From Natronomonas pharaonis DSM 2160 (GTDB taxonomy: Archaea > Halobacteriota > Halobacteria > Halobacteriales > Haloarculaceae): 64,000 nt of DNA. Of the stretch, positions 44,872 through 52,683 are shown one piece after another; within the stretch, counting starts at the first letter, position 1; each line of letters opens with the position of its first letter. The DNA is taken from positions 1,178,001 through 1,242,000 of the forward strand of contig NC_007426.1 in NCBI RefSeq assembly GCF_000026045.1. Reading direction: 5' to 3'. The position numbers and the translations under genes were made by a program. The notes below the pieces were generated by a model, which was given only the letters and a program-made list of their open reading frames with translations, ran no database searches and was not told the DNA's origin.

Positions 44872-46560
44872 TTAGTCGTCCTCCAAAACGAGAATCCGGA
44901 GGATGTCGCCGTATGCGGGCCGCGTTATCAGCACGCCGATGAGGACACCAACGATGGTGATGATGGCAAAGCCCTGCAGGTCACCCAGCGAGAGGACCGC
45001 AAGCGGCGACATGGCGAGGATTGTTGTCGCCGCCGCGGCCCCGATAACCCAGAAGGCCTTCTTAAACCTCGATTCGAACACCTTTGAGGTGCTCACATCA
45101 CCCTGTTGCATGATTTCATCCGCGATTATCACGAGGTCGTCGACCCCGGTACCGATGACGGCGATGAAGCCGGCGATGTGAGACAGGTCGAGCGGTAAGC
45201 CTACCGCGGCCGCAAAGCCAAGCAGGATGTACACCTCGGAGCCGGCGGTCAGCAACATCGGCGCGGCGACCTCGGGCTTGCGGTAGCGGAAGAAGACCAT
45301 CACGGCGACCGCGAAGATAGCCGCAGCGCCAGTCACAAGCGACAGCGCTTTGAACCGCTCTGCGAGGCTCGGCAGCAGGAAGAACGACGTGCCGCGGTTG
45401 TCGATGTCCAGCTCCGTTCGGAGCGCGCCAGCGCGCATGTTGATTTCGAGGTCACGGGCGTCCTCGAAGGAGGTCGTCGTCGTTCGGTAGGAGGGGTCAT
45501 CGTCGAAGGCCCCGCTGGCGAACGACGACGAGAGGTTCGGATTCACGCCTGCCGCGAAGACGACCTCGCCGTCGAGGACCGTCATCAGACAGCGGCCGGG
45601 TTCGTCGTCCAAGTTCTCCTCCAGCGAGCGGCTGAGGTCGTAGTTACAGCGGACGCCGCCGTCCTGGTCGAATCCGTGGTCGCGCATCGCTTGGCCGAAC
45701 CGGGGGCCGGCCTGTTCGTCGAGCCGAATCGGGACGTAGTAGCCGTCGTCCTGTCGTGCCTGTCCGATATCAGCGAGGTCGTCCTGGTCGAGTAGCGACC
45801 GAGTCTCGTAGTCACCGTCGTCTCCGGGGAACAGCGCCCAGATTTCGACCTGTCCCCGCTCGCCGATGAGGTCAACGACCGTCTCACGGTCGGCGCCCGG
45901 TACCTCGACAACCATGAACTGCTGGCCGGGGGCGCTTACCTGTGCGGCCGACCCGCCGCCGAGGCCGCGTTCGCGGAGTCGGTCGTTGAGGACATCCTCG
46001 ACGCCGTCTCTGGTGTCGCCGGTAACGCCCATCCCGACATCGCCGGTGTCAACACTGTAGCCGGCTTCCTGCATCGCCGCAGCGAAATCGCTCCGTTCGA
46101 TGCCGCCTACGTATTCGTCTTGGAAGACCTCGACGGTACCGTCCTCGGCATCGGCTCGGACGTCACCGGTCCCGAGGTCCAGTTCGTCCTGTAGTGTCTG
46201 CTCGATGTCGCCCTGTTCGTCAGGGCCGAACTCGAGGTTCGAGACGGTCATCCCGATAAAGGGTGCCCGCACCTGTGTCCCGCCGGACAGTTCTAACCCG
46301 AACTGGAGGTTCGTTATCTGTGAGGCGGTCGCGACATCACCGTTGACCTGCCCGACGGGTTGTTCGCCATCCGGGTCCCCGTCGGGCTGTGCGGCTTCCA
46401 TCTCGTCGCCCTGCTGTTCGCCCTCTATCTCCGGTGCCGCGTCGCCCGTCGGCTCGTCGGCCGCGTCGTCACCGAGTGGTCCGAACAGGGCGACTGTACT
46501 TATCAGTACGAAGACGACAAGCAGCCAGATACGCCAGTGTTTCTTGAGTTGCAGATTCAT
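44872..46560 (-). CDS. secD: Protein-export membrane protein SecD
   Basis: SecD with SecF uses ion flow to assist Sec-dependent export. The 562-residue product has an N-terminal helix, the conserved LQFGLELSGGTQVRAP near residue 90, a large extracytoplasmic domain with LNDRLRERGLGG, and five further helices from ~410, where VIGTGVDDLVIIADEIM carries the Asp of the proton path. Residues 35-75 are an acidic halophile insertion. It overlaps the secF stop by ATGA; the gene order secF-secD is the archaeal arrangement. Confidence 0.96.
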   Translation of the reverse strand: MNLQLKKHWRIWLLVVFVLISTVALFGPLGDDAADEPTGDAAPEIEGEQQGDEMEAAQPDGDPDGEQPVGQVNGDVATASQITNLQFGLELSGGTQVRAPFIGMTVSNLEFGPDEQGDIEQTLQDELDLGTGDVRADAEDGTVEVFQDEYVGGIERSDFAAAMQEAGYSVDTGDVGMGVTGDTRDGVEDVLNDRLRERGLGGGSAAQVSAPGQQFMVVEVPGADRETVVDLIGERGQVEIWALFPGDDGDYETRSLLDQDDLADIGQARQDDGYYVPIRLDEQAGPRFGQAMRDHGFDQDGGVRCNYDLSRSLEENLDDEPGRCLMTVLDGEVVFAAGVNPNLSSSFASGAFDDDPSYRTTTTSFEDARDLEINMRAGALRTELDIDNRGTSFFLLPSLAERFKALSLVTGAAAIFAVAVMVFFRYRKPEVAAPMLLTAGSEVYILLGFAAAVGLPLDLSHIAGFIAVIGTGVDDLVIIADEIMQQGDVSTSKVFESRFKKAFWVIGAAAATTILAMSPLAVLSLGDLQGFAIITIVGVLIGVLITRPAYGDILRILVLEDD

Positions 46561-47426
46561 TTTGCGATTCCCTCGTACTTGTAGTAGCGGAGCAGGCTCA
46601 CGTTGAGCAGGTAGGTGTTCATCAGGTCAGCCAGCAGCCCGAACACGAGGATGAGGCCGACATCCGGCAGCAGCGGGATGCCGAGCAGCGAAGCGACGAC
46701 CGTCATCACTATCATCGCCGCGATAGAGGTGACCGTCATCGTCACACCCGTCCGCATCGCACGGAACGTCGAGGTATAGAAGTCCCCGTGTCGCCTGAGC
46801 ACGTGGTTGTTCAAGAGCAGGTCCGAGTCGACTGAATACCCGATAAGCATCAACAGCGCTGCGACCGTCCCAAGCGTCAGTTCGATATCGAAGAGTCTCA
46901 TCAGCGCCAGCGGAATCATGATGTCCGAGAAGGCAGAGGCGATGACGGCGATGGACGGGACGAACGTCCGGAACATCGCCGCCACGAGCAGTGCCATGCC
47001 GGCGAAGGCGATGGCTATGCCGAACAGTGCCTGCTGTTGTGAGTCGGCGGCGAAGCTCGCGGAGCGTTCGCCTTCCTGTTGTATCTCATAGCCGGCAGCC
47101 TCTGCCTGGGCGACGAGGTCGCCGAGGTCGTCGTAATCGCCCGACTGGAACTCGATAATGTAGGTGTTACTCGTCGGCGAGCCGACCTGCGTTATCGACT
47201 CGACGGGTTCGTCGAACTGCGCTTCGATCTCAGCCTGCGAGTCGGTGGTTTCGACTTGGAGCTCCGCGCCGCCCGTGAAATCCATCCCGAGGGCGACCGG
47301 CGACCCCGTCACCACCGTCGCGACAGCAAGAATCGCGAGCGCGAACGCCAGCACGGCGAGCGGAATCGTCACGAGCTGGCGGTTGGTGTAGTCGGAGTAG
47401 TCGACTTTCGGTACCGACAGGTCCAT
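46557..47426 (-). CDS. secF: Protein-export membrane protein SecF
   Basis: Partner of SecD. The 289-residue product has six helices, the hallmark LGMDFTGGAELQVE near residue 45, and in the last helices LIGYSVDSDLLLNNHVLR (SecF core with Asp) and FGLLADLMNTYLLNVSLLRYY. The ATG at 47426 is the first start fitting the hydrophilic N-terminus (MDLSVPKVDYSDYTNRQ); the open frame upstream is not conserved sequence. First gene of the secF-secD operon. Confidence 0.95.
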   Translation of the reverse strand: MDLSVPKVDYSDYTNRQLVTIPLAVLAFALAILAVATVVTGSPVALGMDFTGGAELQVETTDSQAEIEAQFDEPVESITQVGSPTSNTYIIEFQSGDYDDLGDLVAQAEAAGYEIQQEGERSASFAADSQQQALFGIAIAFAGMALLVAAMFRTFVPSIAVIASAFSDIMIPLALMRLFDIELTLGTVAALLMLIGYSVDSDLLLNNHVLRRHGDFYTSTFRAMRTGVTMTVTSIAAMIVMTVVASLLGIPLLPDVGLILVFGLLADLMNTYLLNVSLLRYYKYEGIAK

Positions 47427-47506
47427 GCGTTCCGATGTGAATCCCCCGTGAATAAGGGTTGTCGTTCGCGTGTCGAAAGGGTCGACCCGCTTCAGGCGGG
47501 CGGTCC

Positions 47507-47692
47507 TCACCACCGGATGTCTACCGGGAGGTTCCGGACCACCGTCCGGCGGAACCGCCGAGAGACGGCAGTAAGCACGAGGAAGTAACAGCCGGCCCCG
47601 AGCGCAACCAGCGCAGCAACAGCCGGAAGGAGCCACTCGAAGAGCCCAGCGCGTTCGAGCGCCCACCGGAACAGCAGCACGGCACCGGCCAT
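47507..47692 (-). CDS. Small membrane protein, probably 5'-truncated
   Basis: From the first ATG the frame encodes 61 residues with two helices and an RRFRRTVVRNLPVDIRW tail. The frame stays open without a start codon up to 47785, and the extra residues (AESDVALVQVYGIEGAAAV just before the ATG) look like genuine protein. They end at a TAG next to a decayed transposon gene (tnpB) that begins near 47800. No TATA element fits the ATG. The gene has probably lost its original N-terminus to the insertion; a functional short form is not excluded. Confidence 0.5.
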   Translation of the reverse strand: MAGAVLLFRWALERAGLFEWLLPAVAALVALGAGCYFLVLTAVSRRFRRTVVRNLPVDIRW

Positions 47693-47802
47693 GACGGCCG
47701 CCGCGCCTTCGATGCCGTAGACTTGGACGAGCGCAACGTCGCTCTCAGCGCCCTTGACCGCGGGACAATGCGGACGAAGGGCACGCTAGCCTTGACTAAG
47801 GA

Positions 47803-48418
47803 CGAATCAAACAGGAACGCCGACGCTATCACACCATTACCACCCGCTGTCGGGAACACGGAAAGACGGGTATCCACCGAAAACCCAGTGACAAAGAAGA
47901 GCGGTTCATCGAGTGGGTGTTGCATCGACTCTCCCATGCTGTCGTGGGGCTCGCAGGGCAGTTCTTGAGCCCAGTCATCGTGTTCGAAGATATGGGCGGT
48001 ATTCGCGACGAAATGCAGTACAGTCGTATATGAGCTAGCGGTTGCACAAGCTCCCGTTCCTCAAGTTCGAGACATCCGTCTCGTACAAGGCAATGTGGCG
48101 AGAGATTCCGACGGACACCGTGGGCGCCTACCACAACTCGAAGACGTGTTCGTGCTGTGGTGAGCGCGGTAGTCGGCAGTGACGGCGGTTACGGTGTCCA
48201 AACGACGAGTGTGACGTGGTGCAAGACCACGCTGACGAAATGTTCCGGTGAACATTGTGTGGCGTGGGAGGGCGAAACTTGACCGTAACAAAATGAATTA
48301 CCGGACGCACAAAACTCAACCACGAGCTCGGTTGGTGCGTCTGTCCGGTTCGGGGCGCGTAAACCGCCCAACCTCATCCCTTTGCCTCGCGGAACAGGGA
48401 GTGCTACAGCACGGCTGA
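47803..48418 (+). pseudogene. Decayed TnpB (IS1341/IS605-type) gene, C-terminal part
   Basis: The region reads as the C-terminal third of a haloarchaeal TnpB in three pieces. Frame 1 has RIKQERRRYHTITTR, then a DKEERFIEWVLHRLSHAVV and VIVFEDMGGIRDEMQY block, ending at TGA 48031. A +2 shift then gives RLHKLPFLKFETSVSYKAMW and the zinc ribbon NSKTCSCCGERG with a TGA at 48180, CPNDECDVVQDHAD and another TGA at 48249. Another shift gives VNIVWRGRAKLD and a tail to the stop at 48416. The N-terminal RuvC-like part is missing. The 256 bases after it to the next gene hold no gene I can support. Confidence 0.85.
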
Positions 48419-48674
48419 GGGAACTACAAAAGCTCGAGCCACCGCGTCAGAGGCTGTTTTACGAAGAGAAACAGATGCTCTCGCCGCGGTCAGTCGTTAA
48501 GCGCCCAAACGAACGACTCGGCGTGCGAAACCTTGCTATTAACATTCTGTCCCCGAGAGGGCTGTAACTAAAGTATGCACCGTCCAGTACAAACGTAAAG
48601 GATGGTCAAGAGCGCTCGAACCGACCGACAGAGGTTTGCTAACCCCCTCCGTAGCGGTGCTGGACCGATACTGA

Positions 48675-49577
48675 ATGTCATCCGGCACCGAGCGCGACCC
48701 GTCACGTCCACCGGCGGTGAGACGGCGTGAGGACCTCGACGGCTGTGGCTGTCTTCGCTGCCGCGGGCTCGATTACGCGGTCGTCAGCCGTTCGTTCGGC
48801 GCGGCGTTCATCTGGGGCGGCCGACTCCTTCGGCGGCGGCCGTCGGTCCTGCTGGTGTTTGTCCTCGTCGGCGTGGCCCAGCAGCTTTCGCTGCTCGTGC
48901 CAATGGAACCCGGCATCGCTGCCGCGTTCGTCGGTATTGCGGGCGTCTTCTTCGGACGGGGGTACGCCGGCCTTGTCGGGGCGGGCGACCTCCGCGGGTC
49001 GGACGCTCGATTCCCACCGGTGGTCGCGGCAGCGACCCGACTGCCGGCGGCACTCGGTGCCTTCGGCGTCGCGGCGCTCGGTGCGGCGGCTGTCGCTGTT
49101 GGGCTTGTCATTGCTGGCTCCCGTGCCGGCCCGGCGCTCGCGACGACGCTCGGGGTCGGCGGCGGCCGGGTCTTCGATGCGCTCGTGTTGGCGGCGGCTG
49201 TCGGTGTCGTCGTTTACGTCCTCGTCAAGTGCTGTTTCGTCCCTGAAGCGTGTTTCATCGGTGGGTACGGGCCGCTCGAGTCGATACGGGTGAGTTGGGC
49301 GTTGACGACGATGCACCGGCGAAAAGCCGTTGCACTAACCGCCGGACTGGTCGCCCTGTTTGCTGTCAGCGTGGCGCTCGAAGCCGGCGTCGACGCCGGC
49401 CGGCCGGTGGTTATCTCGGTGACATTCGCTGGGACGACCGTCCCGGTCCGGTCGATTGGGCTCTCGACCGCGACGGTCCCGCGGCTCGCGGCTGACGCCG
49501 GGCTGTCGGCGGTGTACTATCTGGTCTTTGCACACCAATACGTGCAGGGACTGGTCGATGAAGCGGCTGCCGTCTGA
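48675..49577 (+). CDS. Polytopic membrane protein, function unknown
   Basis: A 300-residue protein with a hydrophilic N-terminus containing GCGCLRCRG (three Cys, possible metal-binding) and about six hydrophobic helices rich in Gly/Ala/Val. It has a CCFVPEACFIGGYGPLESIRVSW motif between helices, then LTTMHRRKAVALTAGL. It resembles haloarchaeal DUF7847-like membrane proteins only loosely. The gene is convergent with the ArsR-like regulator, with a 4-nt gap between stops. Confidence 0.7.
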   Translation: MSSGTERDPSRPPAVRRREDLDGCGCLRCRGLDYAVVSRSFGAAFIWGGRLLRRRPSVLLVFVLVGVAQQLSLLVPMEPGIAAAFVGIAGVFFGRGYAGLVGAGDLRGSDARFPPVVAAATRLPAALGAFGVAALGAAAVAVGLVIAGSRAGPALATTLGVGGGRVFDALVLAAAVGVVVYVLVKCCFVPEACFIGGYGPLESIRVSWALTTMHRRKAVALTAGLVALFAVSVALEAGVDAGRPVVISVTFAGTTVPVRSIGLSTATVPRLAADAGLSAVYYLVFAHQYVQGLVDEAAAV

Positions 49578-49581
49578 GCGG

Positions 49582-50097
49582 CTACTGGCCGAACAGCTCC
49601 CGAACCGTATCCGAGGCGCTCTTCCAGACGGCGATGAGCGCCGCTGGTGCGCCGACGCCGGCGACGAGGCGCTCTATCGCCTGCCGAACCCGTGGCCGGT
49701 TTTCCTCAGTGCCGAGCACAAGCACCGTCGGGTCGGCGGCGACGGCATACACGTCCATTTCCCGGCCCTTCTCCGAGTAGCAGACATCGACGACCTCGAT
49801 GAGTTCGGCTTCCCGAAGCTTGTCGAGGTGGTAGCCGGCGTTCTGCAGCGAGAGCCCGAGCCTCTCGGCGACCTCGGAGGCCGTACACGGCGCGTCGTTC
49901 AGCACACAGAACACATCGCGGGTCGTCTCCGCCGAGAGCGCACCGAACAGCTGTTCGGCGCGTTCGTCGTCGACATAGAGGACTGCGGGGTCGCCGCTGC
50001 GTTCGGGTGTCTCGTCCGTTCGTGTCGGCAGGAGTCTACTCATGGTGTCGTCGGACTTGCCGGCGGTCCTGTTTCCAGTTCCGGCGTGTGAAAGCAT
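49582..50097 (-). CDS. ArsR-type winged-helix regulator
   Basis: A 171-residue regulator with a winged helix: QLFGALSAETTRDVFCVLNDAPCTASEVAERLGLSLQNAGYHLDKLREAELIEVVDV region (residues ~48-105; quoted in part: LGLSLQNAGYHLDKLREA). Its C-terminal part may bind a ligand or dimerise. Two starts are possible: ATG 50097, whose TATA-like TAAAAC lies about 28 nt upstream, and ATG 50043. I favour 50097. A 6-bp-arm palindrome covers that TATA element, so autoregulation is plausible. Confidence 0.8.
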   Translation of the reverse strand: MLSHAGTGNRTAGKSDDTMSRLLPTRTDETPERSGDPAVLYVDDERAEQLFGALSAETTRDVFCVLNDAPCTASEVAERLGLSLQNAGYHLDKLREAELIEVVDVCYSEKGREMDVYAVAADPTVLVLGTEENRPRVRQAIERLVAGVGAPAALIAVWKSASDTVRELFGQ

Positions 50098-50112
50098 AGT
50101 CGTCCCGGTTGC

Positions 50113-50128
50113 TAAAACGTTGGTTTTA
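50113..50128. promoter_or_regulatory. Palindrome over the ArsR-like gene promoter
   Basis: TAAAAC-GTTG-GTTTTA, perfect 6-bp arms with a 4-bp spacer, located about 17-31 nt upstream of ATG 50097 and overlapping its presumed TATA box. It could be an operator for the ArsR-like protein or simply a symmetric TATA region. Confidence 0.4.
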
Positions 50129-50213
50129 CCCACTCCGTCCGGTCCTTTCGCCGTCGCAGCGCGGCGGCGGCCGAGGCGTCGGGCTTTTGGCCCCGCCGTC
50201 CGAATACTCGGTA

Positions 50214-50843
50214 ATGTCACCCGACCTCACCCGACGGGGCTACCTCGCTGTGACCGCCGCGGCCGGCGGGGCGGCGCTGGCGGGCTGTTCTGACGATGTC
50301 ACGGCCGACCCCGACGCCATCGATGACGCCGACCGACCGGCGCTTGGTGCCGAGAACGCCCCCGTGACGGTTACTGTGTTCGAGGATTACGGCTGTCCGG
50401 CCTGTGCGCGGTTCAAAGCGCAGGCGCTGCCGGCTCTCATCGACCAGTATATTGAAACAGGCGAGGTCAGATATCTGCACGCTGATTTCCCGATTCCGGT
50501 CGATGAAGCGTGGTCCCATCCTGTCGCCAACGCCGCCCGCGAGGTCTTTTTCGAGGCCGGTAACGACGCATTCTGGCTCTTTTCGTCGTCCATCTACGAC
50601 CATCAGGGGAGCTACTCGCTAGACGCCATCGAGACCGTCGCCGCTGACGTGGCCGACGACGAGGCCGTCGGTGCGGCCGCCCGGGCCGCTGCCGACGAGG
50701 AAGCCCACAGCGAACGCATCGCTGCCGACCGTGACCGCGGCGAGTCATGGGGCGTCGGCGGGACGCCGGCCGTCTTCGTCGACGAAACGGAGGTCGACCC
50801 CGCCTACGATGAGATTGACAGCGCTATCCAAGACCGGCTCTGA
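50214..50843 (+). CDS. DsbA-family thioredoxin lipoprotein
   Basis: A 209-residue exported thiol-disulfide protein. The N-terminus has a Tat-like TRRGY followed by a hydrophobic core and lipobox LAGCSDD (Cys ~24), indicating a lipid-anchored extracytoplasmic protein. The thioredoxin domain shows VFEDYGCPACARFKAQAL (CPAC active site near residue 63) and the cis-Pro loop VGGTPAVFVDE near 184. A CTTTT element about 27 nt upstream supports ATG 50214. It diverges from the ArsR-like gene. Confidence 0.88.
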   Translation: MSPDLTRRGYLAVTAAAGGAALAGCSDDVTADPDAIDDADRPALGAENAPVTVTVFEDYGCPACARFKAQALPALIDQYIETGEVRYLHADFPIPVDEAWSHPVANAAREVFFEAGNDAFWLFSSSIYDHQGSYSLDAIETVAADVADDEAVGAAARAAADEEAHSERIAADRDRGESWGVGGTPAVFVDETEVDPAYDEIDSAIQDRL

Positions 50844-50861
50844 GACAAGACATCGTGTGAA

Positions 50862-50990
50862 CTACCCCATCCTGCTCGCGCTGACGCGCTCGCTGAGGGT
50901 GGGGCTTCCTGGTTCCGCGACGCGCTTTTTCACGGACGGTCGGCGTGCGCCGACAGTCCGCGCAGGGAGCGCAGTCTCCGCAGGCGTGGA
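50862..50990 (-). mobile_element. Remnant of a TnpB C-terminal tail
   Basis: On the minus strand the frame ending at 50862 reads STPAETALPARTVG, then KKRVAEPGSPTLSERVSASRMG. This closely matches the variable C-terminal tail (STPAETALP..., KRV.E.GSPTL) common to haloarchaeal IS1341-type TnpB proteins as I remember them. Nothing recognisable of the catalytic part remains upstream, so this is a fossil end of an IS200/IS605-group element. It is not an intact gene. Confidence 0.55.
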
Positions 50991-51093
50991 TTTGGAGCGT
51001 CCCACTCCTACTCGGTGGTGACGGCGGAATCTGTCTCGACCGTCCTTTTTGTCGGACTCTAAGCCGAGACGATGAGTAGTTGCCATCACGGTT

Positions 51094-51327
51094 CCAGCCT
51101 TCGGCTGGCACCGTTATAAATTCATGGAACAGAGTGCAAACAATTCTGTGACGGCGTGGACGAATCGCAGAGCGATTCGTTCGCACACCAGAAACAGAGA
51201 TTTCTGGGGACGCTGTATCCCCTCCCTACTGCGTCCTCAGAACGCAAAGCGTTCTGATGTGCGAACGAGAGCTCCGCTCTCGTTAACGCTGCTTGTCCGC
51301 TACGCGGACTGCGCTGCTCGTTGAGCA
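51094..51327. repeat. Array of tight hairpins in a gene-free stretch
   Basis: Six perfect inverted repeats with 3-base loops occur within 234 bp: 51094-51108 (arms CCAGCC), 51160-51180 (ACGAATCGC), 51237-51257 (TCAGAACGC), 51264-51284 (AACGAGAGC), 51295-51309 (GTCCGC) and 51315-51327 (TGCTC). A seventh, 51188-51207 (CCAGAAA, 6-base loop), also lies here. Together with the TnpB tail remnant this fills the 582-nt gap 50844-51425, in which I see no gene. Possible origins are REP-like or transposon-derived sequence. Confidence 0.75.
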
Positions 51328-51425
51328 AGGGAGCTTAGCGCCTCAATTCAGCTAACACGATACCCGCAGCCAAGCGGCGGCGCGAGGTCAAAACGTTTTA
51401 CCCGTCGATTCTCCTCTCGGTAGCT

Positions 51426-52613
51426 ATGAGCTACACCATCGGACTCGTCGGCAAGCCCTCTGTCGGCAAGTCCACCTTCTTCAACGCCGCGACGATGAAC
51501 GACGTTCCCGAGGGAGCCTATCCGTTCACGACCATCGACCCATCGATGGGTGAGGCCTACGTTCGCGTCGAGTGTGCGGCCCCGGAGTTCGACCACAGCT
51601 GTACACCGAACCACGGCTACTGTGCCGACGGCATGCGGTTCGTCCCGACGAAGCTGGTCGACGTGGCCGGGCTCGTTCCCGGTGCCCATGAAGGAAAGGG
51701 GCTCGGAAACCAGTTCCTGACCGACCTCAACGAAGCCGACGTGCTGATACACGTCGTCGATTTTACTGGCGAAACTGACCTCGAAGGCGAGCCAACCGAG
51801 GACCACGACCCACGTGACGACATCGACTTCCTCGAAAACGAACTCGATATGTGGTATCTCGATATCCTCGAAAAGGGTATCGAACGATACGAGTCCGGCT
51901 ATCACGGCACCGAGCGCGACATCGAGGCCGACCTCGCCGAACAGATGTCGGCGTTCGGCATCGGGGAGGACGAACTCAAGCAGGTCATTCTCGCACTCGA
52001 CCTGCCGCTTGCCCCCGAGCCGTGGGACGCCGCCGACCGCGAACGGCTAGCCCGCGAAATCCGCATCCGGACGAAGCCGATGGTCATCGCCGCCAACAAG
52101 ATGGACACCGAGGCCGCCCAAGAAAACTGGGAGCCGATAACGTCCGACCCCGACTACGAGCACCTGACGTTCGTGCCCGTCTCGGCCCACGCGGAGAAGG
52201 CTCTCAAGCAGGGCGACGAGCAAGACGTTCTCTCGTACCGCCCCGGCGACGACGGGTTCGAAATAACCGCCGACCTGCCGGACGAAAAGCAGGCCGGCCT
52301 CGAACAGATACGCGAGTTCATCGACGACTTCGGCGGCACCGGCGTCCAGTCGGCGCTGGAGACCGCGCTCTTCGATGAACTCGACGCGATTGCAGTCTTT
52401 CCCGGCGCGCGCAAGCCGCAAGACGACGGCACCTTCCTGCAGGATTGTTTCGTGCTTCCCGGCGGCTCGACCGCCGAGGAGTTCGCCTACTTCCTCCACA
52501 CCGACATCGGAGATGGGTTCCTCCATGCCCACGACGTTCGGTCGGGCCGGCAGGTCGGGGCCGACACCGAACTGAGCCATCGCGACGTCGTCGAAATCAC
52601 GACGACGAACTGA
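51426..52613 (+). CDS. ychF: Redox-regulated ATPase/GTPase YchF (OLA1 family)
   Basis: A 395-residue Obg-like ATPase that associates with ribosomes and stress responses. G1 GLVGKPSVGKSTFFN at residues ~6-19, switch I PEGAYPFTTIDPSMG, G3 DVAGLVPGAHEGKGLGN near 79, NKMD (in AANKMDTE) near 225, and a TGS domain at the C-terminus (FAYFLHTDIGDGFLHAHDVRSGRQVG, in part). The CxxxxxGYC region (SCTPNHGYC) is found in archaeal members. A TTTTA element about 28 nt upstream supports the start. Confidence 0.95.
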   Translation: MSYTIGLVGKPSVGKSTFFNAATMNDVPEGAYPFTTIDPSMGEAYVRVECAAPEFDHSCTPNHGYCADGMRFVPTKLVDVAGLVPGAHEGKGLGNQFLTDLNEADVLIHVVDFTGETDLEGEPTEDHDPRDDIDFLENELDMWYLDILEKGIERYESGYHGTERDIEADLAEQMSAFGIGEDELKQVILALDLPLAPEPWDAADRERLAREIRIRTKPMVIAANKMDTEAAQENWEPITSDPDYEHLTFVPVSAHAEKALKQGDEQDVLSYRPGDDGFEITADLPDEKQAGLEQIREFIDDFGGTGVQSALETALFDELDAIAVFPGARKPQDDGTFLQDCFVLPGGSTAEEFAYFLHTDIGDGFLHAHDVRSGRQVGADTELSHRDVVEITTTN

Positions 52614-52683
52614 GCCGTCGTCGAGTTCCGGATGACGCTGCCGGGCGCGAAAGCCCCAATAGTCTCAGGACCTACCCCTAGCC

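Noticed and set aside
48419-48674. Possible right end and guide RNA of the decayed tnpB element
   Set aside because: No clear hairpin end or repeated terminus could be identified, and the protein is already inactive, so no RNA gene is claimed.
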